The translations under genes were made by a program, and so were the position numbers. The notes beneath the pieces are model-generated. The model searched no databases, had not been told where the DNA came from, and worked only from the letters and a program-made list of their open reading frames with translations. DNA of 64,000 nucleotides from positions 46,074,640 to 46,138,639 of the forward strand of contig OY978526.1 in NCBI GenBank assembly GCA_963854835.1, read 5' to 3'. Of the stretch, positions 9,775-20,498 are shown piece by piece (positions within the stretch are counted from its first letter, which is position 1; every line of letters begins with the position of its first letter). The DNA is from Megamerina dolium. Taxonomy: Eukaryota > Arthropoda > Insecta > Diptera > Megamerinidae.

Positions 9775-10018
9775 TCAAAATGGTTGAAGGATGGTGCACG
9801 GAACAAGGTCTCTCTGTAAATGCTAGTAAGTCGGAAACAGTACTCTTTACTAAAAGGAGGACTGGACTAACAATAGACCCTCTTAGGCTTTTTGGATCGA
9901 ACATCAACGTATCCAAGGAAGTAAAATATCTAGGTGTCATCCTGGATAACAAGCTGACTTGGAATAGTCACGTCGATAACAAGATCCAGAAGGGCAAGCG
10001 GGTATTGCATCAGTGTAA
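9775..10018 (+). pseudogene. RT thumb region of LOA copy 1
   Basis: The LOA frame resumes after the RTE insertion with VEGWCTEQGLSVNASKSETVLF (palm/thumb) and VKYLGVILDNKLTWNSHVDNK. It ends at about 10018, where copy 1 jumps over about 325 bp present in copy 2 (41830-42155), joining at repeated CAGTGTAAAG-like strings. The missing part encodes the connection region (VVWWPKVTQETAKNKL in copy 2). Confidence 0.8.
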
Positions 10019-10141
10019 AGGCAGTCACAGCAGTGTAAAGGAGGCGCAAATGCCAATGGAGGGAATGGGTAGGCTGAAGATGACTGAAAAGTCACACAGA
10101 ACATTGAAGACGGCCTCACACATGATGTATGTGAGGAAAAT

Positions 10142-10996
10142 GACATCAGTATTTTTACAGATGGTTCATTAATGAATGGCAGAGTGGGTGCTGGAATCTT
10201 CTCTAGAGAGTTGGGACTGGCATGCACTCTGAATCTGGGAAGATACGTATCGGTCTATCAAGCAGAAATGCTTGGTCTAATGCATGCGCTAGACCATCTA
10301 CTGGATGGAAAGGTGCAAGGTAAGAAAATCTTGCTAGCACTTGATAACCAGGCGGTGGTCAGGCGGCTGCAACAACCTACTGTATCTTCTAAGTTGGCGC
10401 TCGAATATGTTCAGAAACTTAATGGGTGTGCTCGTAGTAATGCGATTACTCTTATGTGGGTGAAGGGACACATGGAACAGAATGAAGCTGCAGACGCCTT
10501 GGTTAGACAAGGATCTGAATTTTATGGACCGGGACCAGTAGTTGCTCTCAGCAGCGGGACGGTGAAGGCGAAGGTCGAGGAGTGGATAAAGAAAATCGAT
10601 CTCACGAGATGGGATAACTTATCTATTTGTAGACAGGCAAAGGCTTCGTTGAGGCTATCAGTGAATCGGGGAGGGCTCTCAGTCTAGGACGAATTATTCT
10701 AAGCTGGTTGACTGCATTAATAACTAGGCATGGCATTTTCAGGTACCACCTCAGCAAGATGGGTCTTGTTGATGGGGAGGATGCTGACATTTGCAGATTA
10801 TGCATGGAAGAGTCAGAGACAACGGCGCGCATTGTGTGCCAGTGTTCTGCATTGGCAAGCAGGTGTCCACACTGGGTCTCCAATTTATTGATGAACTTGA
10901 AATGTGGAATATACCCCACAAAGACATGCTTGAAATAACGCGTGATGTTATTATGAGGAAGGAAGTAGACAAATTCTGCAACCGAACAAATAATTA
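10142..10996 (+). pseudogene. RNase H and C-terminal knuckle of LOA copy 1
   Basis: RNase H starts with FTDGSLMNG (Asp at 10160-10162), then YQAEMLGLMHAL (Glu), LALDNQAVV (Asp), WVKGH and NEAADALV (last Asp): all catalytic positions are kept. The frame stops at 10685-10687. Copy 2 shows why: copy 1 has lost 7 bases (AAAGGGC) after a CTATC string near 10660. The remaining tail (LSKMGLVDGEDADICRLCMEE, then IVCQCSAL) is readable in another frame and forms a Cys-Cys-His/Arg-Cys knuckle. A further small change near 10860 breaks the tail again. Confidence 0.85.
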
Positions 10997-11077
10997 ACAC
11001 ACGATTTGAGGTACGTAAACGGACCCATATAAGTGGTCTGATTCAGCTAATCCCTAAAATATATACAATATATATAT

Positions 11078-11088
11078 AGTATTAATCA
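11078..11088. repeat. target-site duplication, right of LOA copy 1
   Basis: AGTATTAATCA matches 8190-8200. The match may extend left as ATATA[C/T]AGTATTAATCA, but the element's own AT tail makes the extra bases ambiguous. Confidence 0.8.
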
Positions 11089-11189
11089 AACGAATTCTAC
11101 TAAAAAATATTTGACAGCTGTCTGAACAGCCACTTCAGTTATAAAATGTAAAAGATAAAAGTTAACAAACACAAAATTTGGTATATGTT

Positions 11190-12720
11190 ACAATATTGCA
11201 TTGATATTGCCTGGCTTGATAAAATCAACGATCCCGGCAATGGAGGAGGTCTTCCGAAGTCCCGAATGATGAATGATATTCCACCACCCAACCATGACGA
11301 TGTCAGAGAGGCCATTTTTAGGCTAAAAAACAACAACGCTGCAGGTGCTAATGACCTGCCTGCCGAGTTGTTCAAGACCGGAAGCGTGAGCTGCTCACCA
11401 GCATACACCAGCGCATATGCAGAATATGGTCGGATAAAAGCATGGCCAATGATTCGAGTCTCAGTGTTTTCTGTGCCGTACATAAGAAAGGATTCCCCAC
11501 AATTTAATAATAAGAATAATGCGATGCTAAAAATCAGTCTTTTTAGCATCGCTTACAAGGTTCTATCGAGCGTAATATGTGAAAGATTGACGCCTATCCT
11601 TAACAACCTGATTATCAGTGTGGCTTCAGACCTGGTAAATCCACCATCTTTCAGATTTTCACACTGCGCCAAATACTGGAGAAGACCCAAGAAAAGCAGA
11701 TCGCCACACCATCTATTTATTGATTATAAAACCGCTTTTGACAGTCCGGAAGGGATTACGTGTACACAACAATGTCTGAGTAAAGTATTCCTACGTGGCT
11801 CATTCGTCTTTGCATAATGACGCTGTGTAACTCCCGTTGTTCAGTGAAAATTGGGAAGAACCCTTCCAAGCCGTTTAATACCGAACGGGGTTTCAGACAA
11901 GGTGATTCGTTATCGTAAGACTTCTTCAAACTTATTATGGAGGAAATAATACGAGTTGCTGATCTACGACATAATGGCACTATCTTCAACAAAAGTGTCA
12001 TTTTGTTAGCTGTTGACATAATCGGCATGAACACGAGAGCAGTCAGTGCAGCATAGTCGGACTAGGAAAGAGAGTCGGGTCGAATAGGTAGTACGTTGAA
12101 TGAGGGCAAGACGAAATGTCAACAAACAATGAGTCCCAGCGTCCTGGACACCACGTCAGTGGAGATATTGCGAAGGATCACTGTTGTAAACAGGTGGTAC
12201 TTTGGGCGAAGTAAGCAATTGAGAAGTCGATCCTTCTCTCGAGCAACGAAAACCACACTCCACAAGTCTCTTATCATTCCTGTCCTTACAGATGGCTCTA
12301 AAGCTTGCACAGTTTCCACCTCAGATGAGAGATTGCTTGGAGTTTTAGATAGAAAAGTCCTTCAAGATCTTTGAACCTATACGCGTTGGTGGCGAGTATC
12401 GACTAAGGTACCATGAGCTGTATGAGGTGTATGCCGAGACCGACATAGTAAAGTGCATTAAAAATCAGCGGGTGCGCTGGTTGGGTCATGTTGAGCGAAT
12501 TAAAGAACACGCTCTGGCTAAGAAGGTGTTATATTAGGAACCCTCTGGTGGACGACGCAGAAAAGGCTGACCCAACCTCTGGTGGAAAGACCAAGTACTG
12601 GAGAACCAATCAGCGCTTGTCCAGCTGACGCCAACTAGCGAAGGATTGGCTAGCGAAGCATGATAGATTCGACCTAAATCGCTTTTCGGTTGTAAAGGCC
12701 ACATAAATAAGTAAGTAAGT
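11190..12720 (+). mobile_element. RTE-type LINE copy X, degenerate
   Basis: This is an ORF2 remnant in several frames. Readable parts are NHDDVREAIFRLKNNNAAG then LPAELFKTG (about 11290-11380), CERLTPILNNL (about 11575-11610), a LFIDYKTAFDSP box A (about 11715-11745), a NTERGFRQGDSL-like box (about 11877-11915), and the terminal LRWLGH... module (about 12420-12640). The catalytic YADD box is deleted: LLA is followed directly by VDIIGMN near 12003-12030. The copy ends with GGCCACATAAATAAGTAAGTAAGT. Its 5' start is ragged and no duplication was found. It is non-functional. Confidence 0.82.
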
Positions 12721-13946
12721 TCTTCTTCTTCTTATGTGGCCATAACAACCGAATATCGATTTAGGCCGAAAATAACATGCTTCACCAGTCATCTCTGTTC
12801 TTCGCTAGCTGGCGCCAGTTAGAAATTCCAAGCGCCGTCAGGTTCTCCAGTACTTGGTCTTTCCACCGGAGGTTTGGTCTTCCTCTTCTGCGCCGTCCTC
12901 CAGCGGGTTCCGAATATAACACCTTCTTAGCTGGAGCGTGTTCTTCCATTCGCTCGACATGACCTAGCCAGCGCAGCCGCTGGATTTTGATGCGCTTTAC
13001 TAAGTCAATATCAGGCATACAGCTCGTGCAGCTCATGGTTGTACCTTATTCGGTACTCGCCACCAACGCAAATAGGTCCAAAGATCTTACGTAGGACTTT
13101 TCTTTCGAAAACCCCAAGAATTCGCTCATCCGAGGTGGAAATTGTCCAGGCTTCAGCGCCATATGTTAGGAAGGCATGATGAGAGACTTGTAGAGTGTAG
13201 TTTTCGTTCTTCGAGAGAGGGCTCGACTTCTCAATTGCTTATTAAGCCCAAAGTAACACCTGTTAGCAATACTTATCCTACGCATGATCTCCAAGCTGAA
13301 GTCATTACTGCTGTAAAGTCCCTTACTACTTCAAAAGCGTAGTTGTCAACAGTGAGGTGCTGTCCAAGAAGCCGGGACTCTTTGTTTGTTGACACTAGAT
13401 ACTTCGTCTTACCCTCGTTCACCGTAAGACCCATCCGACGCGACTCTCTTTCCAACTCTGAGAATGCTGCACTGACTGCTCGCGTGTTCATGCCGATTAT
13501 ATCAATATCGTCGGCATACGCTAACAGCATGACACTTTTGTTGAAGATAGTGCCATTATGTCGTAGATCAGCAGCTCGTATTATTTTCTCCATGCTAAGA
13601 TTAAAGAAGTCGCACGATAACGAATCACCTTGTCTGAAACTCCGTTCGGTATTAAACGGTGCGGAGAGGTCCTTCCCAATTTTCACTGCACAACGGGAGT
13701 TATGCAGTGTTATTCTACAAAGTCGAATGAGCTTTGCAGGAATACCGAACTCAGACATTGTTGCGTAGAGGTAATCCCTTACCGGACTGTCGAAAGCGGC
13801 TTTATAATCAACAAATAGGTGGTGTGTGTCGATCTGTTTTTCTTGGGTCTTCTCCAGGTTTTGGCGCAGTGTGAAAATCACACAGTACGCTCGATAGAAC
13901 CTTGTATGCGATGCTCAGGAGACTTATTCCACGGTAGTTGGCGCAA
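12721..13946 (-). mobile_element. RTE-type LINE copy Y, inverted, tail to tail with X
   Basis: The copy lies on the opposite strand, and its 3' end abuts the tail of copy X. Its tail on the minus strand is an AAG repeat (about 12735-12721). It begins 5'-truncated at TTGCGCCAACTACCG (13946). AAGTAAGT occurs at 12713-12720 (tail of X) and again at 13946-13953, as expected if Y inserted into the tail of X and duplicated 8 bp. An open frame of 202 codons (13881-13273) holds LFVDYKAAFDSP, FRQGDSLSCDFF and the intact catalytic LLAYADDIDII. The terminal module (13036-12782) is in a separate frame. The start of that frame is distorted by a deletion of about 80 bp near 13881. Confidence 0.85.
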
Positions 13947-13953
13947 AGTAAGT

Positions 13954-14828
13954 ATAATTACTTAAAATTAGTATACTTTAAAAATGGAAAAATTGGTACA
14001 AAAACCACGCCTCTCTCCCATATGTATTCGATGTATGTTTATTGGTGGTGTGGAGGTATTTTCTCAAGGTAACGTATCTACCTTCCCCAATTTGGGGAAT
14101 CTAGCGCAAAGCTTGTTAAACTCAATGTAAGTAAACTCGCTGGTCATCATGTACATACATATCACAGTGTTTGTTTTGCTTACTATGTGATGCCACTTTT
14201 ATTTTTAATGATTTTTGGTTGTCATGAAGGTTCATAGTTAAAATACATACATACGAATGTACATATCAATATTTACAGAGTTTAACATCAAATTATATAG
14301 CCATACATAGACTGGGTATTCCCGCATGTAATTTTGTACCAATTATGTTTAACCTTATAAATGATATTGTTTATATACGATCTAGTATTTTGTGAGAGTT
14401 AGCAAGTGATCATTTCTTAATCGTAAATATCACCCATGCCATTTATCAATTGTCTGTGCGATATATTACTCTAAGTAGGAGTAAGTATATTACTTTAAGT
14501 AGTAAGTGGGAATTCCTTCCGCAGGCACACATTAACAGATTTCGAATGATTTCCGATAAATGCTAGTAAAATAGAGTCGAAAGTTTATTGAGCTGATTTG
14601 AGATTTTGTTGAAGAAATGTTCAAAATGAACGTATTTTTCCAAGAAGTACAATAGGATTTATTCAGAGTAGATAAAGAGATGTACTAAAGTCGGTTGTTC
14701 ATATGAAATAAAGATTGTTTAAAATCTTTATTTAATTTTCCAAGTAGTACAATAGTATTAATTCAGAGTAGATAAAGATATGCTGCTATAATTGGTTATT
14801 TTAGGAGCCTTAATTTTACTTTTTTTTT
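13954..14828. other. AT-rich spacer with one weak repeat
   Basis: No gene is seen. The stretch 14045-14135 (TTTTCTCAAGGTAACG ... CTAGCGCAA ... GTTAAACT) is a diverged relative of 54990-55060, suggesting an old unnamed repeat. Around 14640-14770 a short phrase (CAAGTAGTACAATAG...TTCAGAGTAGATAAAGA) occurs twice about 120 bp apart. Confidence 0.5.
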
Positions 14829-16100
14829 ATACCCTGCATAATGCAATATGCATGATATATTCATTTCGGTCAGATGTTTGTGTCCACTTGAAGGAATCTC
14901 CGGAGATATAGACATAGATATATATTCGTGATCAGCCTCGATTAAATTTTCGATTTCACGATGTCCGTCCGTCCGTCCGCCTGTCTGTCACCTGGCTGGT
15001 TCGCACGATAACTTGAGTAAATATTGAGCTATTTCGACGAAATTTGGCACAAGTAACCTATGATCCAAGGGTACGGAGGGGATTGATATTGGGCATGATC
15101 GGTCAATAGCCACGCCGACACCAAGCATTCAAAGCGACTAACCTCGGAATTTTCAAAATCTTTACTACTTTCTAGCGTAGCTCCCATAAAAAGTGTCTGT
15201 ACTTCTTTTAAATTGAAACTGCTGTAACTTCTACAATCTTCTATCTAGAATAACCATAATTGAAACTTAGATTAACATGGCAGTGAGAAATAATATGGCA
15301 GAAAATCAGTGTGCCACGCCCACTCCTTTTTGGGTCTGCCATACAAAGTTGCGGAAATTAAAAAAAATGTTACCGGTTATAACTTGCAAACTATTCAACT
15401 ATTCAGCGTAGAATAACGAGATTTAAGGTGTGGATTAGTATTGTACGAGCAACTAGGCTCACAGGAAATGGGCGCACCACGCCCACTGTTTATCGTAGCC
15501 CCCATACAAATTTTAAATTGAAACAGCTGTAACTTCGGCAATCTTCTATCTAGAATAACCATAATTGACACTTAAATTAATATTGTAGTCGGTAATAATC
15601 TGGCTGAAAATCAGTGTGCCACGCCCAGTCCTTCATGGGTGTCTCATACAAAGTCGAGGGAATTAAACTAAAACTTTTAAGCTCCATAACTTACAAACCA
15701 TTTAGCGTAGGACAACGAGATTTAAGGTATGGATTAGTATTATACGAGCAACTAGGCTCATAGGAAATGAGTGGATTGATATTGAAAAATTAATTAGATA
15801 TACAAGAAAGAGGTAAGCCACGCCCACTTTTTATATAGCTTCCGTACAAAGTGTCGGATTTATCTTAAACATTAAAACACCCATAACTTACTAAATAATA
15901 CGCCTAGGTCAACCCATTGCAACCTAGGTAGTTTAGTATCATAGGCAGAAATTGATCCTCCAAAATTGGTGAGGTACGCCTGGTTCTTAATGTAGCTCCT
16001 ATACAAAGTAGTGGAAGAAAAGGATGGATATACGAGTAAACTTTTTATATATACCTCTACATATGCAGGGTATAATTTGGTCGGCCCCTGTAAGGGCCTG
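14829..16100 (-). mobile_element. TATACCCTGCAT-ended repeat, copy B (inverted)
   Basis: This is the reverse-complement relative of copy A (4093-5610). Inner end motifs are TATACCCTGCATA (about 14829) and TATGCAGGGTATA (about 16062-16074), followed by ATTTGGTCGGCCCC as in copy A. By eye the aligned parts differ at under one base in ten. Copy B is about 250 bp shorter, lacking a segment corresponding to about 5150-5290 of copy A and some tandem sequence. It shows the same GTGGGCGTGG modules. No coding potential is evident. Confidence 0.8.
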
Positions 16101-18908
16101 TAAGGCCATTCTTTTGTCAATAATTTTATTGACTATGATGATACCGACTTGTTTCACCTATTTCATTTGTGACTTCAAAGAGCACTTTTAACTAAATTTC
16201 AGAAGAAATCAAGTTTTTACTGTTAGATATTTTATATAATACGTGTTTTACACGAATATCGCTGTGCTCCCTTATATGCACATATATGTATAAATGTATT
16301 TACGATTTTCAAATCACTTGCTCTTCAGTATATACAATATAAAAAGCAAAAGGAACTCAATTGAAGAATATATGTTTATACAAAAAAAAAAAACAAATAA
16401 AAATAATAATAAAATAAAATAAAATACAAGTAATTGAAATACAGTATTCTTTACACGATACATAAGCATAGAACACAATAATAGGTTGGTAGATGTATAT
16501 GTAGATATATGTTATATTTACAATATATACTAGTGGCAGTACCATATATAAAAAACGTGTTTACAATTGTCACTTCTTAGTGAATCACGAATTCAATCAA
16601 TGTAATCACTGATTATGGCCTTGATGATGACGATACCGAAAGAGAGGAAAATCAAATATTTATTGTTTACATTTCAATAAATTTTCATCATTTTCCTTTC
16701 TCCGTTGACAGCAAATAGGCACTAAAAATACAGGAAAAGGAAAAAAATACATGTCACAATAAAAGCACTAAAAATCAGACCTGCTCTACTCATACATATG
16801 ACCATTTACGTACATCCACTCATGCGTAAGCTTACTTGTAGCATTTCATCGTGTCAATAGTACTAAGCCCATAATAAGGCGGATTAAATAATTTCAGTTT
16901 CACTTTCAATTTGGTTATTTTTATATTCGCACACATATTCCACACATTTATATTCTATATTTGTACTCTTTTTTCTGGACATCGACCTCATTCGAACGAC
17001 GTCTTAGACAGTTTGTGTTTCTGTTAGGGACAAAAGTAAGGGCCTACTGTTCTAAGTATTTTTTCATTTTTATAATTTTCCTTCATACGCTATAATAGAG
17101 AATGTTATTTTATATTTCAAACCTCTGCATTAAACCTAAACGTCGATATAGTGTTTAGGTTTGAGTACATAAAGACTGTACAAACGGAATATCTTGATAT
17201 TCAAGTAGGATAATACTAGAAGAAGACGGGCTAACATTGAGGTATCAGACTAAACTAAGTACACGTTTGTTTTCTACCGCTGAAAATCCAGAACCGCTGT
17301 CTCACAGTGTGAGCTCCTTGATTTGCAGATGATTCCTGCAATACGCCAGTTAAAAACCTGGCACCTTGATATAAAATGCAAAGAAGCCTTTCCTCTAATA
17401 TCATTTAATGCCTTCTTATGCCTGGTTAAAGAAGATGCTAAAATATCCGAAGAACTAGCCATTCGAATTTTGCCAAATAACTAAGACCTCGGCAATTTGA
17501 ATAATGGCTGCAGGCTTAAACAAGCAATAGTTGCTTTGGTTACTTTCAATAGACGGGAAGCCATAATATGAACGAAGATGACAAAGAAGCAAAAGCTCTG
17601 AAGAAAAGCTCTAATAAAATGTGAATTTATTAAAATATCAATCAATTTTCGTAGAAAACAGGAATCTGGTGACATATTTTATCTAAACCCAAGATAAAAA
17701 GCTTTGGAGAAGAATATCTTGAATGTCATTTTGCATCAAGTGAGCTATTTAGATGCAACATGAATCGGAATAGAACAAGGACGCAACAGAAGGTATTGAA
17801 CAGGAAAACAATGTCAACAAAACTTCAACTAGACCTAGAGCGGAGAATCTCTAATCAACCACTTTCAATGGAGGTTTTGTTTTCGGCAAGACGTCGACTG
17901 CTGAACTAAGAAAATTTCAAGCTTGCTGCCATCAAAAGTTACTAAGGAAATAGACCAGGAGCAAAATTGAATGGTTGAAGGTACTTCCATCTGATCGAGT
18001 GTAAGAATCAAGCACTTAACCCAGTCGATTTAGTAATCAGCAAGGTCAAGGGAAACGGAAAAGATCACTGGATTAGGATTAGGACATTGCCCTGGTAATC
18101 CGTCTGACTTCTGAAAGTTAATATTCGTCTCGATGTAGGTCACATTCAAAAAATGCAAATTAATTTGCACCATGCTAAGCCAACAACCTTCGAATTGTTA
18201 ATTTTCATGTATGTGAGACGTATTGATATGGAGCCAATGAGGATCTGCTGTACGTTGAGGCAGGATTCGAGATAACCGCGCGCGTCAACAGGAACTCATT
18301 TCCGCGAAAATCAAAAATAAATTGAAACCCTGTGTATTAGTGAAGCTCGACAGTAATAATTTTCATTTCTAATTACAGCAATGAACAGTGGCGATGTGCG
18401 AACAGAGGGGATTTGACATATACACCATATCAGGAACGAGTCCAGCCTTTAAAGAGCTCGTGCAAAGCTTTACAGAGAGCAAAGTGTCGAGCTCTAGATA
18501 TGGAATATAATACATAGTTAGCAGATTAACCAGCAAACTCAAATAGGTGTTTTTAAATGTTGTCCCTTAAGACAACATAGCAAAATCAATCATGCACCAT
18601 TAATATCACCATGACTGGTACGACGACTGAAAGTCAGATCAACAAAGTACAAATGGACCCATGGGCTGCTTTTTGTCATGCCAGTTGAGCACCCAGCCAC
18701 ACTTTGTTTTCTGTTAAAACCGGTCAACAGAGTTGGAGCTTTTACCAAACATAAAAGTAATCCAGACTAGTGGTAATGAATATGAATAAGAACCAAAAAA
18801 TTGTATAGACAGTTCTATCATTCAGGTCGATAAAATCAGTAAGAATAACAGTAATGAATAACCTTTTGATAAGATGTCACACATGCGTCATCAAGGGTGA
18901 AGGCCATT
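16101..18908. other. long stretch without recognised gene
   Basis: No conserved protein, RNA or repeat family was recognised. The part 17260-18720 is richer in G and C and has short readable segments on the plus strand (e.g. about 17330-17480 and 18410-18510). They do not connect and match no family I can name, so this may be a very old transposon or pseudogene. A short hairpin (ATGTTGTC/GACAACAT) lies at about 18558-18578. Confidence 0.45.
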
Positions 18909-19021
18909 TAAAAAATAAATAAATATGTGGCACTTTTAGTTACCGAAGGGCTCTTTGTTCGAGCTTCTATTCCAGTACTCTTGTGCATATTACAAGGAAA
19001 GGAAGGTGGAAAGGACTTATA

Positions 19022-20047
19022 CAGGGTGATTTTTTAGCAACCTTCTTTTTGGCAACACTGTTTTTGGCAGCTCAGCTGTTTTCACGTAACATATTACTGT
19101 CAAACATGTTCAGTTTGGTTTGGTCAGAACAAAGCTTGCAGATTATTGAATTTTATTATCAAAATTCATGCTCCATTAAGCTCATGCACTTCTTCCATTT
19201 TATGGTCAGGTTGGGCGACCTTCTGAGGCGACTATTCGGTATCTTGTGACATTAGACCACCAACGCGCATACGTAGAGTGCGGACAGAGGAAAATATCGC
19301 TGCTGTATCCGCCAGTGTTGTTGATGACCTTGAATTATCGTTTCAGTGCCGTTCGCAGCAAATTGCACCTCTGTTACTCCACTAAGTGGAAAATTTTGCG
19401 GAAGGATTTGGGTGTAAAATCTTTCAAAATACAGCTGGTGCAAGAATTGATGCTACACGACCTACCACAACGGCTAACTTTTGGTGAATGGGCGCTGTCA
19501 AAGTTGGATGAAGATCTACTTTTTTATCGGAAAATTGTGCGATGATTACAAACTTTTTTTGTCCACAATGGAAGAGCTGGACTTGGCTGACAAGTGGTTT
19601 CAACAAACCGTCATGCCACATGCCACACAGCACGGGAAAAAATGGCCCTATTGAGAGGCGAGTTCGGTGAACAGTTTATTTCACGTTTATTTCACGCCGG
19701 TCAACTGACCGCCCACATCCTGCGATTTAATGCCTTCAGGCTATTTTTTTGGGCCTCTGTTAAGGTTCATGTCTATAGCGACAAGCCCGCAACGGTTGAC
19801 GCACTGGAAGCCAATATTGAAAAATTTATTCATGAGATACCGGCCGATATGTTGGAGAAAGCATGCCAAAATTGGATCCAGCGTATGAACCATTTGAGGC
19901 GCAGCCGCGGTCAACATTTACATGGAATCATCTTTAAACATTGAATTATATAGATCGTTCTATCGACTCAAATAAATATTTCATACATTTTTCTAAATTT
20001 TATGTGTTTTTTTTAATCAAATCCGAAGGCTTTTTAAAAATCATCCG
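19022..20047 (+). mobile_element. IS630-Tc1-type transposon inserted in SINE
   Basis: The element is flanked by TA (19020-19021 and 20048-20049). Short terminal repeats read CAGGGTGATTTTTT (left) and CGGATGATTTTTAA (right, inverted). It encodes a broken transposase of the insect group with WPPRSCDLTPLD-type sequences elsewhere in the window. At 1026 bp it lacks the central part of the transposase. Its position inside a SINE whose other copies are uninterrupted makes the boundaries secure. Confidence 0.87.
19246..19944 (+). pseudogene. IS630-Tc1 transposase remnant
   Basis: The first part (about 19270-19545) reads VRTEENIAAV in one frame, then KWKILRKDLGVKSFKIQLVQ and LPQRLTFGEWAL, i.e. the DNA-binding and early catalytic region. 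It ends at FYRKIVR, just where the first catalytic aspartate segment (FSDEAHF in the 44917-45766 copy) should follow. That segment and the central domain are deleted. The second part (19594-19944) resumes with ATCHTAREKMALLRGEFGEQFIS and ends with MNHLRRSRGQHLHGIIFKH, the normal C-terminus. The CDLTPLD aspartate region is also distorted. It cannot be active. Confidence 0.82.
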
Positions 20048-20308
20048 TAGCCGGTTCCGGACTACAGCGTTCTTGTCACACCATTTTTGCTGCTCTTTCT
20101 TTTAAAATCCTTTGATTGAACACATAACCTATAGGTCAAAAGACAAACGCATTAACTACAGCACCCAGAAAGTATACTTATGCAAAATCTAAATATACTA
20201 TATAAAAGAAATAATTCTAGAGATATATTGCACGAATATAAATACCAATTGACCAACAAAATTTTGTTTTAATTAACAATGATAATGAAATAGAATATTG
20301 AAGTGGTC

Positions 20309-20322
20309 CAAATAGACAAATA
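20309..20322. repeat. target-site duplication, left of SINE S2
   Basis: CAAATAGACAAATA is repeated exactly at 20485-20498. Confidence 0.9.
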
Positions 20323-20484
20323 AAAAATAAATAAATATGTTGCACTTAAAGCCCCAAAGGGCTCATTGGCCGAGCTTCTCTTCCATTACTGTTGTGCATC
20401 TTAAATTTGGACAGTATTAGAAGGGACCTACTTACTTTAACTGGTAAGAAGGCGAACACACTAACCACTGAGCTACGGCACCCA
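20323..20484 (-). mobile_element. tRNA-derived SINE copy S2, internally deleted
   Basis: On the minus strand it starts TGGGTGCCGTAGCTCAGTGGTTAGTGTG. The A box TAGCTCAGTGG (20475-20465) is close to a functional tRNA A box. The head then joins directly to the 3' body (GTCCCTTCTAATACTGTCC ... GTGCACAACAG ... GGCTTTAAGTGC) and a TTTA-rich tail, so the B box and about 190 bp of body are missing. A perfect 14-bp duplication flanks it, so this short form itself retrotransposed rather than being deleted later, or the deletion is recent. Confidence 0.88.
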
Positions 20485-20498
20485 CAAATAGACAAATA
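20485..20498. repeat. target-site duplication, right of SINE S2
   Basis: This is the second copy of CAAATAGACAAATA (see 20309-20322). Confidence 0.9.

Larger units (their letters stand above)
8201..11077 (+). mobile_element. LOA-type non-LTR retrotransposon copy 1, 5'-truncated
   Basis: The element runs from the endonuclease/RT linker (WWNVE near 8297), through RT, thumb, RNase H and a C-terminal CCHC knuckle, to a 3' UTR shared with copy 2 (41796-43215) and an ATAT tail. An 11-bp direct repeat flanks it, so it inserted by target-primed reverse transcription and was 5'-truncated. It contains a secondary RTE insertion (9449-9763). It also has a deletion of about 325 bp near 10020-10035 relative to copy 2. 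The LOA assignment is from the SPFKTAGTDGIFPALLQ-type RT box and RNase H/knuckle layout and is an inference. Confidence 0.87.
18909..20167 (-). mobile_element. tRNA-derived SINE copy S1, split by a DNA transposon
   Basis: On the minus strand the head (20167 downward) reads CTGGGTGCTGTAGTTAATGCG with a B-box-like GTGTTCAATC, degenerate relative to the copy at 54431-54789. The body continues to about 20050, is interrupted by the IS630-Tc1 element 19022-20047, and resumes from 19021 down to a TTTA-rich tail at about 18909. The joined flanks align with the uninterrupted copy, which locates the TA target precisely. Confidence 0.78.

Noticed and set aside
12782..13036. Host CFDP2-like gene
   Set aside because: The same module recurs at 9450, 12420, 38567 and about 48890 with retrotransposon tails and target duplications, so it is RTE-type ORF2.
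18558..18578. 8-bp-arm hairpin as a regulatory element
   Set aside because: The arms are too short to stand out in an AT-rich window of this size.
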